Source of the DNA: Bacillota bacterium
GTDB lineage: Bacteria; Bacillota; Clostridia; DSM-8532
Length of the DNA: 64,000 nucleotides
Direction: 5' to 3'
NCBI GenBank assembly: GCA_023415825.1
Contig: JAEZJF010000029.1
Location: 47,647 to 111,646 of the forward strand
The notes under the pieces are model-generated. The model saw only the letters and a list, made by a program, of their open reading frames with translations. It was not told the origin of the DNA and did no database searches. The first letter of the stretch is position 1; each line of letters begins with the position of its first letter. Below are positions 1 to 7,731 of the stretch, in pieces. The translations under genes and the position numbers were made by a program.

Positions 1-260
1 GCAATCGGAGGTATGGCAAAAATTTATGGAATGACATGACTTCTACTTCAATTTTGTGTACTAAAAAAAGATTCCATTGCATAAAATGTGTACCAATGAC
101 TTTATAAAGTATTAGCGCTTAAACTTTTCAAATTTAGGTGAATAAGAAAGGAGGTGCCCTATCTTCACTAATTATTCGTACTGCTCTGTTACTTCATAAG
201 TCGGAAATGGCAAAAGACGATCTTTGGTTAATTGGAATAAAAAATGGAGGTTAGAGCGAT

Positions 261-2594
261 ATGATAAGAACAAAGCTAGGAAAGCTACTTTCTCTTCTTC
301 TCATTTTATGCATGGTAATGAGTTTTTTATTGATCTCATCGCCATCACAAGCTCAGGATCAATATAATCTATACTTTGGAAATTTCCATGCCCACACATC
401 CTATTCTGATGGAAAGGGTACACCCGACCAGGCATTCAAACATATGAAAGACTCTGGTTCCGGAGATTTCGGCGGCATAACCGATCATAATTACAGTTTA
501 ACAAGCAGCGAATGGACAGCTTTAAAACAAGCTGCCGACAAGTACACCGACAGCACTTTTGTTGGTTTAGCAGGAGTTGAAATGGAGCTTGCAGACGGTA
601 ATGAAATGTGTACATATAACGTCGATGAATTTGTAACATACTCATTAGAAGACTATTATGATTGGCTGGCAGCTCGGCCGGCTTCAGTCGCCCAGTACAA
701 CCATCCCGGTTATACCGGAGATTTTAATAATTACAGCTACTGGACAGAAGCCAGGGATAAAAATGTGTGCCTGCTAGAATACGGTAACACAGGCTATTCA
801 ACCACTTATTTTAATTCTTATGTAAAAGCCCTTGATAAAGGCTGGCATGTGGCTCCTTCTGCCAACAGTGACACCCATGATGCAGATTGGCTTACGGGAA
901 GCGAGAACAGGACTGTTGTACTTGCTCCGTCCCTAACCAGGGAAAATATATTTGAAGCGGTACGCGCCGGGAGAGTATATGCGACTGAAGATAAAAATTT
1001 AAGGCTTTCATTTTTAATTAATGGTCAAGTTATGGGCTCAATACTGTATAATCCTTCAACATTGGATATATCAGTGACCGCTACCGATCCGGATTCGAGC
1101 GAAAGAATTACCAAGGTTGAGTTATTTACCGACGGTGGAGTAGCAGTATCATCTAAAACCAATAGCAGCAACAGCTTAACTTGGACATTGCAGCTTTCCC
1201 CACAGAAGAAGTACTATTTCATAAAGCTTACTGAATCCGATGGTGACACTGTGGTAAGCGCCCCTATATGGATCAGCAGCAACGGCGGTACCGTTCCCGC
1301 AGTACCCGCAGGCTTGACTGCAACGGCATCAAGTTCGTCACAGATCAATGTGTCGTGGTCAGCATCCCAGGGAGCGACAAGCTATGACCTCGAAGTTGAT
1401 GGAACAACTCTGAGTAATATTACAAGTCCTTACGCACATACTGGCTTGACAGCAGGCTCAACTCACAGCTATAGGGTGAGAGCCAAGAACTCTGTGGGAA
1501 CAAGTGCTTGGAGCACTGCTGCAAGTGCTACCACCTCAAGCAATACATCACCTAATCTGGCTTTGAATAAAGCGGCTACTGCATTGTCAGTTGAAGGGTC
1601 GGGGTACGAAGCAGGAAAAGCATTTGACGGCAACGCCACCACAAGGTGGGCCTCCGTGGAATATGTTGATCCTCAGTGGATATATGTAGACCTGGGTACC
1701 AGTTATAATATTGGCAGCGTCAAGCTATCTTGGGAAGATGCCTATGCAAAGTCTTACAGGATTGAGGTATCATCGGATAAAACAAACTGGACCACTGTAT
1801 ATTCCACGACCAGCGGAAATGGTGCAACTGATGAAATCAGTTTCAACAGCGTAAACGGAAGGTATGTCAGAATGTATGGCACACAGAGAGGAACCAGTTA
1901 CGGCTACTCATTATATGAATTTGAAGTATATGAGGGAGCTGCACCTCAGGTACCAGCGGTACCAACAGGATTAGCAGCCTCTGCAGCCAGTTCCTCACAG
2001 ATAAATATAAGCTGGAGTAGTGTTAGTGGAGCCATAGGCTATGACCTAGAAGTGGATGGGACGGTTATTAGCGATATGACAAGTCCTTATGCACATACAG
2101 GCTTGGCAGCAGGCTCAACCCACAGTTATAGAGTGAGAGCTAAGAACTCTGCTGGAGCTAGCGCATGGAGCTCTGCTGCCAATGCTACCACCACAAACAA
2201 TACATCCTCTAATCTTGCCCTGAATAAAGCAGCTACCGCATTGTCAGTCGAAGGGTCGGGATTCGAAGCAGGAAAAGCTTTTGACGGCAGCTCTTCTACA
2301 AGATGGGCATCCGTGGAATATGTAGACCCTCAGTGGATTCATGTAGATCTTGGTGCAAGCAATAATATCAGTAGAGTCAAGCTTACTTGGGAAGCTGCCT
2401 ATGCAAAGTCCTACAGGATTGAGACCTCCTCCGATGGTACCAACTGGACAACAGTTTATTCGACCACCAGCGGAGATGGCGGGACTGATGACATTGCCAT
2501 CAGCAGCACAAGTGGCAGATATGTCAGAATGTATGGAACCCAGAGGGGCACAAGCTATGGCTATTCCTTATATGAAATTGAAGTATATGAGTAA
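261..2594 (+). CDS. Secreted PHP-domain (CehA/McbA-type) metallohydrolase with tandem FN3-discoidin units
   Basis: The product is 777 residues. An N-terminal signal peptide (about residues 1-31, ending ...PSQAQ) indicates export. Residues about 35-330 carry PHP/CehA features: NFHAHTSYSDGKG near residue 42, ITDHN near 75, and later GVEME, NHPGY and NSDTHD, which supply the His/Asp/Glu metal ligands of PHP phosphoesterases. After it come FN3 (about 347-430), discoidin/F5-8C (about 433-560), a second FN3 (about 566-650) and a second discoidin domain (about 652-777). The two FN3-discoidin units are close to identical, which implies recent internal duplication. Discoidin domains usually bind sugars, so the enzyme is probably held at a glycan or cell surface. 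The start is preceded by GGAGG. There is no LPxTG motif or membrane tail. Substrate is unknown; a phosphodiester or similar ester is inferred from the family. Confidence 0.85.
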   Translation: MIRTKLGKLLSLLLILCMVMSFLLISSPSQAQDQYNLYFGNFHAHTSYSDGKGTPDQAFKHMKDSGSGDFGGITDHNYSLTSSEWTALKQAADKYTDSTFVGLAGVEMELADGNEMCTYNVDEFVTYSLEDYYDWLAARPASVAQYNHPGYTGDFNNYSYWTEARDKNVCLLEYGNTGYSTTYFNSYVKALDKGWHVAPSANSDTHDADWLTGSENRTVVLAPSLTRENIFEAVRAGRVYATEDKNLRLSFLINGQVMGSILYNPSTLDISVTATDPDSSERITKVELFTDGGVAVSSKTNSSNSLTWTLQLSPQKKYYFIKLTESDGDTVVSAPIWISSNGGTVPAVPAGLTATASSSSQINVSWSASQGATSYDLEVDGTTLSNITSPYAHTGLTAGSTHSYRVRAKNSVGTSAWSTAASATTSSNTSPNLALNKAATALSVEGSGYEAGKAFDGNATTRWASVEYVDPQWIYVDLGTSYNIGSVKLSWEDAYAKSYRIEVSSDKTNWTTVYSTTSGNGATDEISFNSVNGRYVRMYGTQRGTSYGYSLYEFEVYEGAAPQVPAVPTGLAASAASSSQINISWSSVSGAIGYDLEVDGTVISDMTSPYAHTGLAAGSTHSYRVRAKNSAGASAWSSAANATTTNNTSSNLALNKAATALSVEGSGFEAGKAFDGSSSTRWASVEYVDPQWIHVDLGASNNISRVKLTWEAAYAKSYRIETSSDGTNWTTVYSTTSGDGGTDDIAISSTSGRYVRMYGTQRGTSYGYSLYEIEVYE

Positions 2595-2626
2595 ACCGTA
2601 GATCCTTACAGACCATGAATTGTCAG

Positions 2627-2662
2627 ATAGAAAGTATACACGAAAATGTGTATACTTTCTAT
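2627..2662. terminator. Bidirectional stem-loop between convergent genes
   Basis: A perfect 15-bp inverted repeat (ATAGAAAGTATACAC, 6-nt loop, GTGTATACTTTCTAT) lies between the 3' ends of the PHP gene (+) and the hydrolase gene (-). The TAG stop of the hydrolase sits inside the stem. A/T-rich flanks on both sides suit intrinsic termination in either direction. Confidence 0.7.
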
Positions 2663-4089
2663 TTATATGCTGTCGGCGTATGTGTCTCGATTATAACGTC
2701 TTGGTATTGTGCCGTCCCTCCCTCAAGTAACTTCTCAGGGCGACCTCTGAGGTGACGGTCAAAGAAAGCAAGAGAGTAAGCACCAATGATGTCGTGTGCC
2801 AGTCGCTGATTAATTGGCCCAGTGATGCCCAGCCACGAGGTAAGCGGGGATAACAGTGGGGCATCTGAGAAGTCCTGATGGAACATCCCAGGCACCTGAA
2901 CGAAATAGCCGTTTGTCGGTAGCTTCTCAAACACGGCCCGCATTGATGAAAGTGTCTCGTTAATATCTTCCTCCGACCATCCTTCGAGCCTCATAGTCTC
3001 CGCATCCCTGCTGATCCACATAGTTGGTTGCCGGAGGCCTTCCTGTACCACATCATGTGGCATCCAGACATCCATCACCAGACATGATTTAAAACGCGGC
3101 TCTATCAAGCATGCTTCGGCCACAACTTCTCCCCCCAGAGATAGACCGAAGATGCCGGCACGCTGCAGATCAAGCTTTCCCGTCAGTACACCATTAGGGT
3201 CTGACAGGTTTAGAGCTTCTAATTGATTAAGCGTGAAGACAGCATCTTGCGCGAGATAGGGAATCATACTGTCAACGTAAATACGATCAAGCATGCGAGG
3301 GTCAAGGGCTACCATATGCCCATCTGGAAAAACGACACCGCTGGAAGCATATGTATGATCGATGGATGCTACAATGTATCCGTTCGACACCAGTTCCTCA
3401 ATCTGCAAGGTATTATGTTGACGGAAACCGCCACGGCCATGGGAGAAGATCAGTACAGGATAGCTAGCCTCTCCATCCGCCACAGGAACAGCCTCCATGG
3501 CGTTGGTAGTAATGTATTTTAAGTGTCCGAAGATGAATCCAGGTAAATCTAACAAGCGTGCCAAAGGTGTAAGCACTTTAGCATCCTGAACGTAATGGGT
3601 ACGGTGTGAGGATTTGCTTCCATTAGCTGGATACCATATTTGCACCATCAGTTCACGATAATCATTCGGTTCTTCAGTGTAGAGCTCCGTTCTATCGCCA
3701 TCTTTCCAGTGGTATGTCAGCGTACCTATATCATATGGCCCGCTTGGACGCGGAATGTGGAAGACAGGAATTATGATCGGCAGAAGAAAAGCGACAGCTA
3801 ATCCAAATAGACCGAACACGATGATAAGTATCCTTTGCCACGAAGAGCCATAGTTGCTTTTCATCAGTTGTTGATGCTGTATGAACCAGCCAATAAGCAA
3901 CAGTCCAGTTATCACATATGCCGGAACCATCTGCCATCGCATACCTTCTAATGAAATTTGCACAATGGCTATCAAAAGCACAATTGGTACTAAGTACCGA
4001 AGGCAATGCAAAGTGCCGGCAAGTGGTATTACCAGTACGAGGAAAGCGATAAAGTTTGCAATTAACAATAAGGTTTCAAATAATCTCAT
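2659..4089 (-). CDS. Membrane-anchored alpha/beta hydrolase (PAF-acetylhydrolase-like)
   Basis: 476 residues. The first ~120 residues form several hydrophobic helices (for example LVLVIPLAGT, IVLLIAIVQI and FGLFGLAVAFLLPIIIPVF). A serine-hydrolase domain follows, with an oxyanion-type HGRGG motif (about residue 216), the nucleophile elbow GLSLGGE (about 317) and a late histidine in PGMFHQDF. Together these suggest a membrane-tethered esterase or lipase similar to bacterial PAF-acetylhydrolase-like proteins. It is a paralogue of the gene at 7728-9236, matching in the N-terminal helices (GMRWQMVPAY versus GFRWQMIPAY) and throughout the catalytic domain. The two copies have opposite orientations. 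Substrate is unknown. Confidence 0.75.
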   Translation of the reverse strand: MRLFETLLLIANFIAFLVLVIPLAGTLHCLRYLVPIVLLIAIVQISLEGMRWQMVPAYVITGLLLIGWFIQHQQLMKSNYGSSWQRILIIVFGLFGLAVAFLLPIIIPVFHIPRPSGPYDIGTLTYHWKDGDRTELYTEEPNDYRELMVQIWYPANGSKSSHRTHYVQDAKVLTPLARLLDLPGFIFGHLKYITTNAMEAVPVADGEASYPVLIFSHGRGGFRQHNTLQIEELVSNGYIVASIDHTYASSGVVFPDGHMVALDPRMLDRIYVDSMIPYLAQDAVFTLNQLEALNLSDPNGVLTGKLDLQRAGIFGLSLGGEVVAEACLIEPRFKSCLVMDVWMPHDVVQEGLRQPTMWISRDAETMRLEGWSEEDINETLSSMRAVFEKLPTNGYFVQVPGMFHQDFSDAPLLSPLTSWLGITGPINQRLAHDIIGAYSLAFFDRHLRGRPEKLLEGGTAQYQDVIIETHTPTAYK

Positions 4090-4184
4090 TCTCTCTGCCC
4101 CTATGCGTTAACCTATTAAAAGTACTTCTATATACTACGCACAATCGGATAACTTTTCTTTCATTATAAAGATATAATCTATTA

Positions 4185-5237
4185 TCATCTCTTATAATCG
4201 ACTTTTTCCATTTTAATTGGATCCGGATTAGCAAGCACCCATTTCACCGCCAGTTCACACAAACAGGCTGGCTCATCATCGCCCATACCACGATTCAGCG
4301 CCTCTGCTGCTTCTGATGCTTTCTTCAAATCCTCATTATTAAGAGCTGCTCCCGCACCTAAATGTTGAATCAATGCTTTCAGCATTTTACGGTAATCATG
4401 ATCCCAGTTAATACCCCCATTATCCAGAACTTCATGCGATATACGTCCAGTAATACGGATCACTTCGCCCTGTACCGTATGTGCATGTCCACTTCCTGGA
4501 ACAAGATACTCCCAAAGCTCATTGTGTTGTTTCTGCCACGTTGCATTTGTTACTGCAATTGGGGAAACACCATCATGCTTCCTTATCTTTTTTACTGGCT
4601 CTACTCCAAACATTTCATATAAACATTTCAGTGCTTCCTCTGTTTCCTGCAGGTATTCTACATTAAAACGATCCCTGTAAAACTCAAACCGTTCACCTAT
4701 GGCAGTAACGAGTTCTCGTGCTGTAGTTGGTATTGGATTTCCCGCATCCAGAAATACTCTTGCCACTTTTGCCATGTTGGTAATATTTGCATTCTGACAT
4801 TGCGATAATGCACTTTCTAATGGAGTGTAATTCTCATAATTTGTAGAAGAAATTCTTGCTCCTAAACTTATCAATTCATGGACTGCTTGAGCTTGATAAC
4901 GTTTTGCAGCCTTATGTAAAGGGGTATCCCCCCTCCGGGTTGTTGCCTCAATATCAGCCCCCAGTTCAAGTAGAAGTCTAGCATTTTCTCCCCTTCCGAC
5001 TTGATGATGAAGTGCCGTTTCCCCATAGTCGTTACGATAATTAATATCAACTCCCTGCTCCACAAGCCATCTCACTAGTTCATCGGGGACACCATGCAGG
5101 AATAGTGCATTGCTTTTACCATATCCTGTATATGCATTCAGTTCACATTTGTCATATACTTTCTTTAAAGCTTCAATATCTCCAGTCTTTATCAGTTCTT
5201 CGAAATCCTTTGGCAATGTTTTTCTCTTTTTTGCCAT
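4185..5237 (-). CDS. Ankyrin-repeat protein with conserved C-terminal domain
   Basis: 350 residues from the ATG preceded by GGAAGGG; an in-frame ATG 11 codons upstream lacks a good ribosome binding site. Residues about 40-180 contain ankyrin repeats with typical cores such as GETALHHQVGRGENARLLLELGAD and GDTPLHKAAKRYQAQAVHELI (split here by other residues). The C-terminal ~130 residues (HNELWEYLVPGSG, VQGEVIRITGRI, NGGINWDHDYRKML) look like a separate conserved domain that I cannot name. No signal peptide or membrane segment is visible, so it is probably cytoplasmic and binds a partner protein. Role unknown. Confidence 0.75.
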   Translation of the reverse strand: MAKKRKTLPKDFEELIKTGDIEALKKVYDKCELNAYTGYGKSNALFLHGVPDELVRWLVEQGVDINYRNDYGETALHHQVGRGENARLLLELGADIEATTRRGDTPLHKAAKRYQAQAVHELISLGARISSTNYENYTPLESALSQCQNANITNMAKVARVFLDAGNPIPTTARELVTAIGERFEFYRDRFNVEYLQETEEALKCLYEMFGVEPVKKIRKHDGVSPIAVTNATWQKQHNELWEYLVPGSGHAHTVQGEVIRITGRISHEVLDNGGINWDHDYRKMLKALIQHLGAGAALNNEDLKKASEAAEALNRGMGDDEPACLCELAVKWVLANPDPIKMEKVDYKR

Positions 5238-5386
5238 CTTAATCCCTTCCAAATTGCTCATCAAGAGCATCTTTAATGTTTATTTTTATCTCATCATAGT
5301 TCTATTTGGCTTTAGAATTTAATAATAATATCGTCACTTCCTATGTACAAATAAATATTAGACAGGGCGAGCATTTTTGTTTGTGC

Positions 5387-6391
5387 CTATTTATTTCGCT
5401 TTCTGAGCGGCGGATGATTGGGCCCAGCGTTACGCCGGCAGTACACGAAGTAATAGATGGAAAGCGGCCACCACAGAATCGCAAAAATTGGGTAGACCGC
5501 CCAAATCGTATCCGGTGAGGTAACTGCATTGACCACAATAAAAAGGGCCGCGCTTAAAAGGGTTCCAGCAACGGAAAACAGCAAGTGGCGCTTCCGTTTT
5601 ACAAAAGAAACGATGGACAGCGGCCACCATAACAGGCAGTAAGCGGGGAAAATCGCCCACGGGAATCCTGGGAAAACGCTAATATTTAATATCGTATAAT
5701 ATAAAATGCCAGCGAGGCTGCCAAGCAGGGCGATATACAGCTTTCCTAAACGCTTCCCGAGCAGGATTCCAACAGGCCACATCAGGATCGGGAAATAGGT
5801 CAGCAAAGCCCACGGGCAGAACGGCGATTTCAGGAGGTTTTCCATAGTGAGAAAAGCGGCGAGGGTCAGCGCGCCCACGATCGAGTATACCTTAATGGTA
5901 CGCGGGCTCGCAAGCATCACACTGAGGGGCCACCAGATAACACCGAAGGCGGGGTAATGGAACCAGAGCACCGAGGGCGAGGTGACATAGTTGGTGATGA
6001 ACAAAGACGCGATGATCACGACGCTTCCGATGATGGAAAATGTCTTGCCATGCCCCGTTCCAAAAAACATGGCGAGCGGCCACCAGAGGATTGCGAAGGA
6101 TGGAAAGAGGAACCACGGGTAATCCCAGGAGGTCAGATAATTGATCAGAACCAGCAGGGTGATCGCTAGAAAGCTGCCGATCAGTGAAAGAACTTTTTGA
6201 GAATGCCTGCCGGAAAAGATCGTCATCAACGGCCACCAGAGCACCGCAATGGCCGGAAACAAGAACCATGGGAAGCGCGTCCCTGTAGAAAAATTGATAA
6301 ATACGACAAACAAGATGATAATCAGGCTCCCTGCAATGGAAAAACCGATGTGATAGCGTTGGTCTCCCGCCCGACGATTTGTTTCAGTCAT
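5387..6391 (-). CDS. Membrane protein made of six tandem two-helix 'WWP' repeats
   Basis: 334 residues. The chosen ATG has GGAAGGGGG about nine bases upstream and overlaps the stop of the preceding gene (ATGACTGA). After a short hydrophilic N-terminus the protein is six copies of a ~48-residue unit: a hydrophobic helix, an N-[YFL]-x-[TS] turn, then a second helix ending FPxxAxLWWPL (for example PWFLFPAIAVLWWPL and VLWFHYPAFGVIWWPL). The fourth copy is degenerate, with MWPVG replacing WWPL. The same unit occurs twice in the neighbouring gene. Translational coupling and shared repeats indicate a joint function with the upstream HAAS protein under PadR control. Biochemical role is unknown; a membrane stress or antibiotic-response cassette is one inference. 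Confidence 0.75.
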   Translation of the reverse strand: MTETNRRAGDQRYHIGFSIAGSLIIILFVVFINFSTGTRFPWFLFPAIAVLWWPLMTIFSGRHSQKVLSLIGSFLAITLLVLINYLTSWDYPWFLFPSFAILWWPLAMFFGTGHGKTFSIIGSVVIIASLFITNYVTSPSVLWFHYPAFGVIWWPLSVMLASPRTIKVYSIVGALTLAAFLTMENLLKSPFCPWALLTYFPILMWPVGILLGKRLGKLYIALLGSLAGILYYTILNISVFPGFPWAIFPAYCLLWWPLSIVSFVKRKRHLLFSVAGTLLSAALFIVVNAVTSPDTIWAVYPIFAILWWPLSIYYFVYCRRNAGPNHPPLRKRNK

Positions 6392-6983
6392 TGAATCCAT
6401 CCCCCTTCCTGCTCTTTTGGCGCAGGTGATGAAAAAGCATCGCCAACGGCCACCAGATTACCGCAAAGACCGGATAGACGAACCAGACGATCTCCGGCGT
6501 GTAATACAGGTTGATAAATAGCATCAGCCCCGTAATTAGAAGAAAGCCGCAAACAGAAAAAGCAAAGCTGACGGGCACATCCTTTTTATTGCGGAACCAC
6601 TGGAAAAACATCGCCAGCGGCCACCAGATCACCGCAAAGGTGGGGTAAACAAACCATATAACGTTCGGTGTGTAATAAAAATTGATAAACAGGAAGAGAG
6701 CAGTAATCAGGATTCCACCCCAGACTGAAAAAGCGAAGGAAAGGCCCTGCTTTTTGCTCTGTACAAGCCTCGCGCTACTCTCGAGCTCCACTTTCAGATC
6801 GTCGATGTCGCCAAAGTCGTCGATCGCCTTTTTGACGGCTTCTTCCTGGGATTGCCCCTGGGAAACAAGGTCTGCTATCTTTTCATTGAGATCTTGGGTA
6901 ATTTCCAGCTTGATCTCTTCTTTGCGGGTGCTTGCAGGGATCCCCTCGAACAGCCGATTGATATACAATTCAATTTCGCTCAT
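6384..6983 (-). CDS. HAAS-domain membrane protein with two 'WWP' repeats
   Basis: 199 residues from the ATG with GGAGGG just upstream. This ATG overlaps the TGA of padR (ATGA), showing translational coupling. Residues 1-70 (MSEIELYINRLFEGIP, then DLNEKIADLVSQG and AVKKAIDDFGD) match the HAAS/permease-prefix type of cytoplasmic domain that often accompanies PadR regulators. Residues 75-190 contain two copies of the two-helix unit ending FPxFAVIWWPLAM, here as VYPTFAVIWWPLAMFF and VYPVFAVIWWPLAMLF. This is likely the linker between the regulator and the six-repeat protein downstream. Confidence 0.8.
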   Translation of the reverse strand: MSEIELYINRLFEGIPASTRKEEIKLEITQDLNEKIADLVSQGQSQEEAVKKAIDDFGDIDDLKVELESSARLVQSKKQGLSFAFSVWGGILITALFLFINFYYTPNVIWFVYPTFAVIWWPLAMFFQWFRNKKDVPVSFAFSVCGFLLITGLMLFINLYYTPEIVWFVYPVFAVIWWPLAMLFHHLRQKSRKGDGFND

Positions 6984-7309
6984 TGCAAACCCTCCATAAA
7001 AATATCGATGATATCGCGGGCATTGTGCCAATTGTGGATTTCTTCGTTCAGATAGGCCCGGCCAAGGCTGGTGATGCGGTAGTAACGCCGCCTTCCCCCG
7101 AACGATACGTCGCCGAGATAGGATTCTATCAGTTCCTTTTTCACCAGCCGCTGAAAGACCGCGTAGAGCGTCGCTTCCTTAATCTGAAATTTATTTTGGG
7201 TACGTCTTGCGATCTCATTGGATATCTCATAGCCGTACCGATCCTTTTCGCAAATAAGTCGCAGAATGATCGCATCTAGGTGCCCTCTGATAATGTCGCT
7301 GCTGATCAA
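6980..7309 (-). CDS. PadR-family transcriptional repressor
   Basis: 109 residues if translation begins at the TTG at 7309, which lies 7 nt after GGAGG. A GTG at 7330 is in frame, but its codons contain that ribosome binding site. The protein has the PadR winged-helix pattern: LDAIILRLICEKDRYGYEI, then ATLYAVFQRLVKKELIESY and GGRRRYYRITSLG. It is the first gene of a three-gene, overlapping operon (padR, HAAS protein, WWP-repeat protein). A consensus promoter and a palindrome just upstream suggest autoregulation. Confidence 0.85.
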   Translation of the reverse strand: MISSDIIRGHLDAIILRLICEKDRYGYEISNEIARRTQNKFQIKEATLYAVFQRLVKKELIESYLGDVSFGGRRRYYRITSLGRAYLNEEIHNWHNARDIIDIFMEGLQ

Positions 7310-7360
7310 TGACAAACCTCCTTCCGACACTCTGCCGAAATAATACCGTGAGATAGAGTA

Positions 7361-7386
7361 CTATCAGACAGAGTTCTATCTGATAG
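7361..7386. promoter_or_regulatory. Probable PadR operator palindrome
   Basis: The arms CTATCAGA and TCTGATAG are separated by 10 nt and lie just downstream of the -10 box. The 9-mer GATAGAGTA occurs at 7352-7360 and again at 7382-7390 as a direct repeat 30 bp apart. The position between promoter and start codon fits an autorepressor site; binding by the adjacent PadR is inferred. Confidence 0.6.
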
Positions 7387-7390
7387 AGTA

Positions 7391-7419
7391 ATAATAGCAC
7401 GGATTATTCTATCTGTCAA
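7391..7419 (-). promoter_or_regulatory. Sigma-A promoter of the padR-WWP operon
   Basis: On the minus strand TTGACA (7414-7419) is followed by a 17-nt spacer and TATTAT (7391-7396). This is a near-consensus housekeeping promoter placed about 80 nt before the padR start, with the palindromic operator immediately downstream. Confidence 0.75.
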
Positions 7420-7503
7420 AGTAATTCTTCCGACATGTGACCCGTGCCAATGGACAGCCTTAAATTCTATTTAACATTTTCTACATGAACTGGTATAATT
7501 AAT

Positions 7504-7731
7504 ATGACCGATTGGTCAACAGAAAGAGTACAGATGCAAAAACAAAATTATTACTGCTGCAGAAGAGTTATTTACTTTAAACGGATTTGACGCAACCGGC
7601 ATAGCCCAAATTGTGGAAAAACCAAAAATAACAAGTCCCTGCCTTATTATTACTTTGACAGCAAGAAACCTATATTAGAGGAGTTGGTAGCGTTAGCCCT
7701 AGCCGAAGAACTGCTGGAGCATATCTTATGA
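7504..7731 (+). pseudogene. Broken TetR regulator, DNA-binding domain remnant
   Basis: Translation in shifting frames recovers a TetR N-terminus: KIITAAEELFTLNGFDATGI, then QIVEK, and after a frame change YYYFDSKKPILEELVALA and EELLEHIL followed by a stop. At least two frameshifts are needed (near 7540 and near 7640), and the ligand-binding C-terminus is missing. Its final TGA overlaps the ATG of the downstream hydrolase. It is therefore a decayed regulator that probably once controlled that gene. Confidence 0.7.

Noticed and set aside
1..39. Possible last 12 codons of an upstream gene (AIGGMAKIYGMT then stop)
   Set aside because: Too short to support a call; no family could be recognised and the rest lies outside the window.
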